18,659 nucleotides of DNA from CAZRAL01 sp964598005 (GTDB lineage Bacteria; Pseudomonadota; Gammaproteobacteria; Burkholderiales; Usitatibacteraceae). Position 1 is the stretch's first letter; every line of letters begins with the position of its first letter. The notes under the pieces are model-generated. The model did no database searches and had not been told where the DNA came from. It worked only from the letters and a program-made list of their open reading frames with translations. Shown piece after piece: positions 1 through 6,558 of the stretch. The stretch covers positions 1-18,659 of the forward strand of contig CAZRAL010000052.1 in NCBI GenBank assembly GCA_964598005.1, given 5' to 3'. A program made the position numbers and the translations under genes.

Positions 1-26
1 CCCCGCCCTTTGGCAAGGCCCTACTG

Positions 27-329
27 TCAGATCAAGTCGAAACTACTACAGATGAGCGTAGTCAATCGCTCTTGGGCCACCGAAGCACTGGTAATTCGCC
101 ACTCAAAACCCTCGCGGATATTTGTCTCGATCCTTCTTCGGCACTCACAATCGAGGTTCTGCATTTCGGCGACTACATCAGCGATGCGGGCCGGAAGCTG
201 CTAAGCAAGTAAACGTTTGGTCTGGGCGATGTCATCGGCGTAGGTCTTGGCGAGAACCTGCGCTTTCTTTGATAAGAAGTGGGTATTGATAGCCTCGACC
301 TTCTCGCGCACCTTCTTGCAAAACGCGGT
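27..329 (-). pseudogene. Decayed coding remnant, unknown product
   Basis: Read on the minus strand, one frame stays open from 329 to a TGA at 29-27 apart from a single in-frame TAG at 203-201. The residues before the TAG (KKVREKVEAINTHFL and onward, ending TKRLLA) and after it (QLPARIADVVAEMQN and onward) have a plausible, partly helical protein composition. There is no start codon: a TGA lies directly upstream at 332-330, so the 5' end is missing. I do not recognise the family. It may be the tail of a gene inactivated by a nonsense mutation and truncated, or simply an open frame by chance. Confidence 0.3.
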
Positions 330-428
330 TCATGGAGGACTTATTCAGAGGTTCCTAAAGTTGAAAAATCGTATTGCTTAAAATTGGCGTTGCAAGGCTT
401 GTATCTTGCTGTATGGGTCTACCAGTAT

Positions 429-457
429 TCGACATCGTTTAACATTGCAATTATAAA
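429..457 (+). promoter_or_regulatory. Candidate sigma-70 promoter for the aromatic leader
   Basis: TCGACA at 429-434 and TATAAA at 452-457 are separated by 17 bases, which would start transcription near 464, about 33 bases before the leader peptide ATG. A second possible pair, TTGCGC at 461-466 and TAAATT at 484-489 (17-base spacing), would start transcription almost at the ATG. Neither matches the consensus perfectly, so this is a placement by position and pattern only. The stretch from 330 to 428 holds nothing else I can support. Confidence 0.3.
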
Positions 458-496
458 TAGTTGCGCAACGGGCAAAGCTTTGCTAAATTGAAAAAT

Positions 497-553
497 ATGA
501 ATAGTCTGCGCTTTTATTCTTGGTATTTTCCGGTGTTATCGGCGCAGGAATAG
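497..553 (+). CDS. Putative leader peptide of aromatic-amino-acid attenuator
   Basis: A short frame of 18 codons reads MNSLRFYSWYFPVLSAQE and stops at TAG 551-553. Its middle run F-Y-S-W-Y-F (512-529) has five aromatic codons out of six. It lies 33 bases before a strong intrinsic terminator and about 150 bases before a DAHP synthase gene, the first enzyme of aromatic amino acid synthesis. This is the layout of classical leader peptides such as PheL and TrpL: ribosome stalling at Phe/Tyr/Trp codons would report amino acid shortage and allow read-through. The Shine-Dalgarno sequence is weak. I could not identify a convincing antiterminator pairing by eye, so the mechanism is inferred. A chance aromatic-rich frame is the alternative. 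Confidence 0.65.
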   Translation: MNSLRFYSWYFPVLSAQE

Positions 554-586
554 TGTTGATTGTTTGAAGTAACAACCGAATCCCTG

Positions 587-624
587 AAACCGCCAGATCC
601 GAACCTGGCGGTTTTTGTTTTTTA
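587..624 (+). terminator. Intrinsic terminator / attenuator upstream of aroG
   Basis: A perfect 10-bp stem, AAACCGCCAG (587-596) with CTGGCGGTTT (605-614), encloses an 8-base loop and runs into a T-rich tract to about 623. No credible plus-strand gene precedes it except the 18-codon aromatic leader, so it is best read as the attenuator of the aroG operon rather than the end of another gene. A bulged pairing between the region near 529-537 (CCGGTGTT) and 572-579 (AACAACCG) could form an alternative upstream hairpin. Confidence 0.8.
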
Positions 625-700
625 ATATCCGTAAAGAAACACCGAATGAAAATTTACAACGTTGTGGGTATAACTTTTTTTTCTCATATCGAAATCCGCC

Positions 701-1765
701 ATGACGTATAACACCGATGATGTACGTATCCGTGGCATCAAGGAGCTTTCGCCACCTTCGCATCTTGCACGCGAATTCCCCTGTACCGATAAGGCATCGG
801 AGACCACTTTTCGGGCGCGTGAAGCTATCCATCGTATTTTGCACAGCATGGATGATCGCCTTCTCGTTGTTGTTGGTCCATGCTCGATTCATGATTACGA
901 TGCAGCTATCGATTATGCGAAACGACTGGCAGCATTGAAAGTCGCGCTGCGAGCAGACCTTGAGCTCGTCATGAGGGTGTATTTTGAAAAGCCCCGTACG
1001 ACGGTGGGTTGGAAAGGTTTCATCAACGATCCCAGTCTTGACGAAAGCTTTGAAATCAATCAGGGTTTGCGTTCGGCGCGCAGCCTGCTGCTCAACATCA
1101 ATGAAATGGGGCTGCCTGCTGCCACCGAATATCTGGATCTTATCTCTCCACAATATTTTGCCGATCTGATTTCCTGGGGAGCAATTGGGGCACGCACCAC
1201 CGAGTCGCAATCGCACCGCCAACTGGCGTCGGGTTTGTCTTGTCCGGTAGGGTTCAAGAACGGTACAGATGGCAATATTAAAATCGCGGTGGATGCAGTT
1301 AAGGCAGCTTCCGCACCCCACCATTTCCTGTCAGTGACCAAAGCGGGTCACTCGGCCATTGTATCCACGGCTGGCAATGAGGATTGCCATGTCATTTTGC
1401 GCGGTGGAAAGACCCCAAACTATGATGCCATTAGTATCGATGCCGCTTGCGGTGAGCTGGCTGCTGCAGGTTTGGCCCAGCGCCTGATGATCGATTTTTC
1501 GCACGCCAATTCAAGCAAGCAATATCAAAAGCAGATGGAGGTGAGCACCGATGTCGCCGCCCAGATTGCTCGGGGAGATCACCGCATCATCGGCGTGATG
1601 GTAGAAAGCCATCTGAATCCGGGGCGACAGGATCATGTTCCCGGCAGGCCGTTACAATACGGCGTTTCTATCACTGATGCTTGTATTGGCTGGGATGATA
1701 GTGAAAAGTTGCTGAATCAGCTTGCTGTCGCTGTGCGCGAGCGGCGGATCAATTCTCCGGAGTGA
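701..1765 (+). CDS. aroG: 3-deoxy-7-phosphoheptulonate (DAHP) synthase, class I-alpha
   Basis: This 354-aa cytosolic enzyme condenses phosphoenolpyruvate with erythrose 4-phosphate, the committed step of the shikimate pathway. It aligns without gaps to E. coli AroG as I remember it, and key residues fall at the same numbers: Cys61 in GPCSIHD, Arg92 and Lys97 in RVYFEKPRT, His268 in DFSHANSS, Glu302 and Asp326 for metal. Pro150 and Ser180, positions linked to phenylalanine feedback in E. coli AroG, are also present, so feedback control by an aromatic amino acid is likely. Trp215 of E. coli AroG is Ala here. The ATG at 701 gives the family's normal N-terminus, although its ribosome-binding site is weak. 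It is the first full gene after the attenuator and lies 3 bases before a second DAHP-synthase-like gene. Assignment to AroG rather than AroF rests on overall similarity. Confidence 0.96.
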   Translation: MTYNTDDVRIRGIKELSPPSHLAREFPCTDKASETTFRAREAIHRILHSMDDRLLVVVGPCSIHDYDAAIDYAKRLAALKVALRADLELVMRVYFEKPRTTVGWKGFINDPSLDESFEINQGLRSARSLLLNINEMGLPAATEYLDLISPQYFADLISWGAIGARTTESQSHRQLASGLSCPVGFKNGTDGNIKIAVDAVKAASAPHHFLSVTKAGHSAIVSTAGNEDCHVILRGGKTPNYDAISIDAACGELAAAGLAQRLMIDFSHANSSKQYQKQMEVSTDVAAQIARGDHRIIGVMVESHLNPGRQDHVPGRPLQYGVSITDACIGWDDSEKLLNQLAVAVRERRINSPE

Positions 1766-1768
1766 AGT

Positions 1769-2692
1769 ATGTCTATCGAGCTACGTATCCTGGGCCGGCA
1801 TCAGAGTAAAGAGCATGCGATTGCTTTTGACTACAACGGTATTGTGTTCAGCCAGGACAATCTGCATATCTTTGCCGGATTGAATGCCGTCGATTCGCGG
1901 GAATATGTTGCGCAGACGTTTGCCTGTTTGCATGAGCACGGTCAGGTTTGCGCCCGCATGGGAGCCTATAAGCCACGCACCAGCCCATATTCGTTTCAAG
2001 GGCATGGTAAAACTTGTCTGCCCTGGGTGTTCGAATTGGCAGGCAAGTACGGGATCAAGGTGATCTCCATGGAGGTCACCCGTGAGGCCCATATCGGAGA
2101 AATCAACGAGGCGCTGGCGCAAACAGGGCACCCGACCGGTGTGATGTTGCAGATTGGTACGCGAAATACGCAGAATTTTGAATTGTTGAAAGCAGTAGGC
2201 CGTCAATATGAATTTCCGATCCTGCTCAAGCGTGGCTTTGGCATTACGCTCGACGAATCGTTGATGGCCGCGGAATATTGCGCCTCTGAAGGCAACTCCA
2301 AAATTTTATTTGGATTGCGCGGCATGAAAACCAATCTTGGCGATCCGCATCGCAATCTGGTTGATTTTGCCCACGTTCCCGTAGTGCACCGCATGACCCG
2401 CATGCCGGTTTGTGTCGACCCATCACATTCAGTGGGAGGGCGGGGCACCTCTCCTGAGGGGATTCTCGATATTTTCCATGTGGCAGCCCAAGGAGTGATC
2501 GCCGGTGCCAATATGCTGTTGGTCGATATGCACCCGGCGCCCGAAAAATCGCTGGTGGATGCCGCTCAGGCAATCAGTCTGGAACAATTTCCCTATTTCC
2601 TTGACGATATGGCCATTGCCCGTGAAGCCTACGAAAGGCGTTGCGCCTTAGCGACGCAGTGGGCGCATAGTCGGCAGGCACAAACAGCTTGA
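1769..2692 (+). CDS. DAHP synthase I-beta / KDO8P synthase superfamily paralogue with Cys-to-Asn substitution
   Basis: The 307-aa product is a TIM-barrel protein of the DAHP/KDO8P synthase superfamily, closest by motif to class I-beta DAHP synthases: KPRTSPYSFQG at 68-78, LKRGFG at 153-158, CVDPSHSVGGRG at 215-226 with metal-type His220, and DAAQ with Asp264. Three usual features are altered. The GPCS loop reads GLNA (37-40), placing Asn39 where the metal-binding Cys normally sits. The CERGIRT strand reads GLRGMKT. The metal-binding Glu of the VEVHP motif is Asp253 (VDMHP). Asn at the Cys position is what distinguishes metal-independent KDO8P synthases (GMNVLES in E. coli KdsA). A GGAG site precedes the ATG, 3 bases after aroG, so the two are co-transcribed. 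It may be a metal-independent synthase, a partner or regulator of AroG, or an enzyme with another substrate. Confidence 0.85.
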   Translation: MSIELRILGRHQSKEHAIAFDYNGIVFSQDNLHIFAGLNAVDSREYVAQTFACLHEHGQVCARMGAYKPRTSPYSFQGHGKTCLPWVFELAGKYGIKVISMEVTREAHIGEINEALAQTGHPTGVMLQIGTRNTQNFELLKAVGRQYEFPILLKRGFGITLDESLMAAEYCASEGNSKILFGLRGMKTNLGDPHRNLVDFAHVPVVHRMTRMPVCVDPSHSVGGRGTSPEGILDIFHVAAQGVIAGANMLLVDMHPAPEKSLVDAAQAISLEQFPYFLDDMAIAREAYERRCALATQWAHSRQAQTA

Positions 2693-3627
2693 GTCGGCTG
2701 CATGGGCTCTGCTGCTTGTTCATGGCGGCAGCAGTAATTTTTTCTACGACAGTGTGGGCGCAAAATGAGCGGCAGCCTGCATCACCGCCCCTACCGCCCG
2801 GTGACGTGCGCGCTAAACGATTGGTGACATTGGCGCCCTCGCTCACCGAGTTGGTCTACGCGGCCGGAGCGGGGAAGAAGTTGGTTGCGATAGCAGCCTA
2901 TAGCGATTACCCGCCCGATGCGCGGCGTTTACCTGTGGTCGCCGACGCCAACGGTATTTCGCTGGAAGCGATTATTGCATTGCGTCCCGATCTGGTATTG
3001 GCCTGGAAAAATGGCAACAGGGCTGCCGATATTGCTGCACTGGAAGTGTTGGGAATCAAGGTTGTTGCGCTGCAAATCACCGGGCCTGAGGATATTGCCC
3101 AGGCTATACGTGACATTGGGCGATGGACGGGGGAAACCCGGCCAGCTGAACAAACGGCGCTTCAGTACGAGAGCTGGCACGCGCGCCTGCGCGTGGCCCA
3201 TGCGGGGAAGCCACGATTGAGGGTGTTTTTCCAGATTTCCGCGGATCCCCTGATGACAGTGAACGGCACACATTTTATTTCCAAGGCAATGGCGCTATGC
3301 GGTGGCGATAATGTGTTTGCTGACAGTCCCGCCCTCGCTTTTGTGTCGTCGCGCGAGCTTCTTTTTATTCGGCAACCCGAGGTTATCCTGTTGCCAAAAA
3401 CGCCGGATGCCGGTAAGGAAAATGCAGGAAAGGATAACGCGGATACTTCAGCCGAAAAAGAGCGTTATGCAGGGCTAGAGGCATACAAAAACGGACATAT
3501 TTACCCCATTATGGCTGACCACGCTTTGCGTCCGGGACCACGATTGTTTAACGCAGTAGAGGAGATTTGTGCGGTATTGGATCGGGTACGCTCAAAACGC
3601 CTGATTCCACGTCCAAATCAAAAATGA
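2689..3627 (+). CDS. BtuF-like periplasmic substrate-binding protein (cobalamin/heme type)
   Basis: The 312-aa protein begins with a hydrophobic signal peptide (residues 1-25, likely cut after TVWA). It then has the BtuF/FhuD-type binding fold: RLVTLAPSLTELVYAAG near 43-59, a YSDYPPDARRLPVV segment, and ISLEAIIALRPDLVLAW. Family members capture vitamin B12, heme or siderophores in the periplasm for an ABC importer. The start is TTG at 2689, overlapping the TGA of the preceding gene by four bases; an internal ATG at 2722 is possible but would shorten the signal peptide. A lysine-rich, low-complexity insert (residues about 240-262, GKENAGKDNADTSAEKE) is unusual. No permease or ATPase gene is nearby, so the substrate is uncertain, and the location in an aromatic operon has no obvious metabolic reason. 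Confidence 0.8.
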   Translation: MSRLHGLCCLFMAAAVIFSTTVWAQNERQPASPPLPPGDVRAKRLVTLAPSLTELVYAAGAGKKLVAIAAYSDYPPDARRLPVVADANGISLEAIIALRPDLVLAWKNGNRAADIAALEVLGIKVVALQITGPEDIAQAIRDIGRWTGETRPAEQTALQYESWHARLRVAHAGKPRLRVFFQISADPLMTVNGTHFISKAMALCGGDNVFADSPALAFVSSRELLFIRQPEVILLPKTPDAGKENAGKDNADTSAEKERYAGLEAYKNGHIYPIMADHALRPGPRLFNAVEEICAVLDRVRSKRLIPRPNQK

Positions 3628-3705
3628 TTTTGTCGGCCTTCGCCTTGCCGTATTCCTTATACTTTCTGTGGCTCGCCTTGGTGTCATTTTTCATGTGAAA
3701 GTCTA

Positions 3706-3940
3706 ATGAAAACAAAGGGCAGGATAAATAGAGGTAAAGTCGTACTGATGACTTTATTGGGAGGTATGGGTACCATATTGGGGCGCGATTGTGGGCGCAT
3801 CGCTGATTATCGCCATGCAGGATTACCTCGCCACGCTGGGTTCATGGATGACGGTAATCATGGGTATCACATTTGTAGTGTGTGTTTTGGTCTTTCGCCG
3901 GGGAATAGTCGGTGAAATTACTTATCGCTTCTCTAAATAA
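3706..3940 (+). pseudogene. livM: Frameshifted 3' remnant of branched-chain amino acid ABC permease (LivM)
   Basis: The frame starting at 3706 encodes LLGGMGTILG (about 3751-3783), then loses homology. From about 3785 the next frame encodes AIVGASLIIAMQDYLATLGS and continues through MTVIMGITFVVCVLVFRRGIVGEI to TAA at 3938-3940. Joined, these match the C-terminus of LivM, the inner-membrane permease of the high-affinity leucine/isoleucine/valine importer. The break falls between GGG and GCG near 3781-3786, where a proline codon seems to have lost two bases. Only the last 65 or so residues remain, so the rest of the gene has been deleted. It lies 11 bases before etfB. Confidence 0.8.
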
Positions 3941-3951
3941 AATTTATCGCT

Positions 3952-4701
3952 ATGAAAATACTTGTTCCTGTCAAACGTGTGGTCGATTACAACGTCAAGG
4001 TTCGCGTCAAAGCCGATCAGACGGGGGTTGATATTGCCAACGTCAAAATGTCCATGAATCCCTTCGATGAAATCGCCGTGGAAGAGGCGGTGAAACTCAA
4101 GGAAGCCGGTATTGCCACCGAAATTGTGGCGATTTCCATCGGCGTGACCCAATGTCAGGAGACGTTGCGCACGGCCTTAGCTATGGGGGCTGATCGCGCT
4201 GTTTTGATTGAGACCGCGACCGATATTCAGCCGCTGGCGGTGGCAAAACTGCTTAAAGCGATTTGCGACAAGGAGGCCCCGCAACTGGTGATACTGGGCA
4301 AGCAGGCCATCGATGATGATTCCAATCAGACCGGGCAAATGTTGGCCGCTTTGCTGAATTGGCCGCAGGGGACGTTTGCGTCCAAAGTCGTGGTCAATGG
4401 CAGCGAAGTGGAAGTGACGCGCGAAATCGATGGTGGACTTGAAACCGTCGCGCTTAAACTCCCCGCCATCGTGACCACTGATTTGCGCCTCAATACGCCG
4501 CGTTATACGACCTTGCCCAACATCATGAAGGCGAAGAAAAAGCCGCTGGATATTGTTACGCCGGATGCGCTGGGGGTGGATGTTGCGCCGCGCCTGAAAA
4601 CATTGAAAGTCATGGAGCCGCCCAAGCGCAAGGGTGGGGTGATGGTGCCGAGTGTTGCGGCGCTGGTCGATAAACTCAAAAACGAAGCGAAGGTGATCTG
4701 A
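3952..4701 (+). CDS. etfB: Electron transfer flavoprotein beta subunit
   Basis: The 249-aa protein is the small, AMP-binding subunit of the ETF heterodimer, which takes electrons from acyl-CoA dehydrogenases and passes them to ETF:quinone oxidoreductase. It has the standard N-terminus MKILVPVKRVVDYN, the nucleotide-binding stretch KQAIDDDSNQTGQM (117-130), and the family signature DLRLNTPRYTTLPNIMKAKK (177-196), which forms the loop that docks dehydrogenases. Length is normal. The ribosome-binding site is poor. The last base of its TGA is the first base of the etfA ATG, so translation is coupled. The acyl-CoA dehydrogenase at 6559 is a natural electron donor. Confidence 0.97.
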   Translation: MKILVPVKRVVDYNVKVRVKADQTGVDIANVKMSMNPFDEIAVEEAVKLKEAGIATEIVAISIGVTQCQETLRTALAMGADRAVLIETATDIQPLAVAKLLKAICDKEAPQLVILGKQAIDDDSNQTGQMLAALLNWPQGTFASKVVVNGSEVEVTREIDGGLETVALKLPAIVTTDLRLNTPRYTTLPNIMKAKKKPLDIVTPDALGVDVAPRLKTLKVMEPPKRKGGVMVPSVAALVDKLKNEAKVI

Positions 4702-5633
4702 TGGCTATTCTGGTTATTGCTGAGCACGATAATAATTTTCTGAAATCAGGAACAGTCAATACGATCAGCGCCGCGCAAAAAATTGGTGGCGAGATTCATG
4801 TATTGATTGCCGGCCAGCAGTGTTCCGGTGCAGCCGCTGCTGCCGCTGCGGTAAATGGCGTGAGTAAAGTCTGGGTGGCCGATGGGGTGCCTTATGCCAA
4901 AAGCGTAGCGGAAAATCTGGCGCCGCTGATTGTCGGTATGGCCCAAAATTACTCGCACTTACTGGCGCCGGCCAGCGCTTACGGCAAAAATGTCATGCCG
5001 CGCGTGGCGGCATTGCTCGATGTGGCGCAGATTTCCGATATCGTAGCGGTGGAATCCGCCGATACCTTTGTGCGCCCTATATATGCGGGTAACGCGTTTG
5101 CCACGGTTCAATCGAGCGACGCCATTAAAGTGATTACCGTACGCTCAACCGGATTCGATGCGGCGGTGAATAGCAGTGGGAGCACGGTGATCGAAAACCT
5201 TGCGGCTGGCGTGGATGCCGGAGTGTCGCGGGTGGTCAAGCAAGAATTAACGAAATCCGAGCGCCCCGAGCTGGCCGCGGCCAAGCGCATTGTGTCGGGG
5301 GGGCGTGGTTTGGGCGACGGCGACCGTTACCGCAGTGTGCTTGAGCCGTTGGCCGATAAACTGGGAGCGGCGCTGGGTGCATCGCGGGCAGCAGTGGATG
5401 CGGGCTTTGTGCCGAACGATTATCAGGTGGGCCAGACCGGCAAAATCGTCGCGCCGGAGCTCTACATCGCCGTAGGTATTTCAGGAGCCATTCAGCATCT
5501 GGCGGGGATGAAAGACAGCAAAGTGATCGTCGCCATCAACAAAGATGCTGAAGCGCCGATTTTTCAGGTGGCCGATTATGGATTGGTCGGCGATTTGTTT
5601 CAGTTGGTTCCGGAATTGACGGCTGCATTGTAG
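4701..5633 (+). CDS. etfA: Electron transfer flavoprotein alpha subunit
   Basis: The 310-aa large subunit of ETF carries the FAD. The C-terminal domain shows the FAD-binding series VSGGRGLG (198-205), ASRAAVDAG (227-235), QVGQTGK (242-248) and VGISGAIQH (258-266), followed by the conserved ending AINKDAEAPIFQVADYGLVG. The N-terminal half has the shorter alpha-subunit layout of bacterial and mitochondrial ETF rather than the longer FixB type. It starts at the ATG overlapping etfB by one base (TGATG). Nothing essential appears missing. The 136 bases that follow contain a G/C-rich patch (about 5676-5740) with no clear hairpin terminator. Confidence 0.97.
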   Translation: MAILVIAEHDNNFLKSGTVNTISAAQKIGGEIHVLIAGQQCSGAAAAAAAVNGVSKVWVADGVPYAKSVAENLAPLIVGMAQNYSHLLAPASAYGKNVMPRVAALLDVAQISDIVAVESADTFVRPIYAGNAFATVQSSDAIKVITVRSTGFDAAVNSSGSTVIENLAAGVDAGVSRVVKQELTKSERPELAAAKRIVSGGRGLGDGDRYRSVLEPLADKLGAALGASRAAVDAGFVPNDYQVGQTGKIVAPELYIAVGISGAIQHLAGMKDSKVIVAINKDAEAPIFQVADYGLVGDLFQLVPELTAAL

Positions 5634-5769
5634 TGACACGCGGGAGTTATGGCAAAAATTCAAAAAAAGTCACGGGGCCTCCGCTGCAGCCTGCCCTCGA
5701 ATGTTTTAATCGGGGGCGGGGGCAGATCAAGCCCCATTCATTCAATTTGATCAATCAACACCTAAACCT

Positions 5770-6456
5770 ATGAAACATATTTTTATTACATTGCTACTTT
5801 CAGGAATATTTCTGGTCAATGTGGCGGTCGGTGCCCAGACCAAAGAAGCTGCTCCACCTTGTTATCAGCCTGCTGGCTCTACTGACCCATCGCCTTTGAT
5901 TGACCCGGTTAAAGAATTGAAAGGAAAAGAATTAGTCGAAATGCTACGCCAAGGAGGCTATGTTTTGTTTATGCGCCACGCTCAGAATGTTCCCGGCACA
6001 GAACAATGTAGCCAGAAGCATTTGACTAATACAGGTGAAGAACAAGCGCGCAAGGTTGGAGCCACCATTCGTGTACTGCGCATACCTATTGGAGAAGTAC
6101 GTTCATCACCTTTATGCCGAGCTCGCGATACCGCACGTTTATTGGGATTAGGTGCAATTGAAATTACCGAAGACCTCAATCAAGCCTGCAAGATACCAGG
6201 CTTCGATGTGCACAACGCCCGTTTTAAGCATTTGGTGGAATTGCCCGTTAAAGGAACAAATTATCTACTCGTATCACATGTCAATACCTCTGCGCGGAGA
6301 GAGGAGCGGATTATCAATCGGCTTGCCATTGCCGAAATTGCCGTCTATAAACCTGATGGCACAGGCGGCACGGAACCTGTTGCCCGCATCCCGGTTGAAG
6401 AATGGGATAACTTGATTAAAGCCGCAACGATTGATGGAAATAGAATTGCTCACTGA
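5770..6456 (+). CDS. Exported histidine phosphatase superfamily protein
   Basis: The 228-aa protein has a cleavable signal peptide (about 1-22, ending VAVGA-Q), so it is probably periplasmic. The mature part carries the branch-1 histidine phosphatase signature: Arg69-His70 in LFMRHAQN, LTNTGEEQARKVG, the second arginine in VRSSPLCRARDTARLLG, and His170 in LLVSHVNT. His70 would be the phosphorylated nucleophile. Relatives hydrolyse phosphate esters or phosphohistidine, but the substrate cannot be predicted. Its G+C content seems lower than that of the flanking etf and dehydrogenase genes. It lies alone between etfA and the acyl-CoA dehydrogenase, with no clear operon link. Confidence 0.85.
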   Translation: MKHIFITLLLSGIFLVNVAVGAQTKEAAPPCYQPAGSTDPSPLIDPVKELKGKELVEMLRQGGYVLFMRHAQNVPGTEQCSQKHLTNTGEEQARKVGATIRVLRIPIGEVRSSPLCRARDTARLLGLGAIEITEDLNQACKIPGFDVHNARFKHLVELPVKGTNYLLVSHVNTSARREERIINRLAIAEIAVYKPDGTGGTEPVARIPVEEWDNLIKAATIDGNRIAH

Positions 6457-6558
6457 TGTTATGTAGAAGCAATGCAGTTTGTCTGCGCGTGACATCTGTG
6501 CATGTTTTGCACATAGCCGATTTGCCCCTCAACACCACAATAAACCAGAGGACCCGCC

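Noticed and set aside
279..491. 70-aa plus-strand frame before the leader peptide
   Set aside because: It has no ribosome-binding site, no recognisable features, and crosses the candidate promoter region and the edge of a decayed minus-strand frame.
536..1324. 262-aa open frame on the minus strand
   Set aside because: It is antisense to aroG, whose active-site residues are all present, and its own translation shows no family features.
5634..5769. G/C-rich patch after etfA considered as a terminator or small RNA
   Set aside because: The G and C runs near 5676-5740 do not form a clean stem followed by T residues, and no other support was seen.
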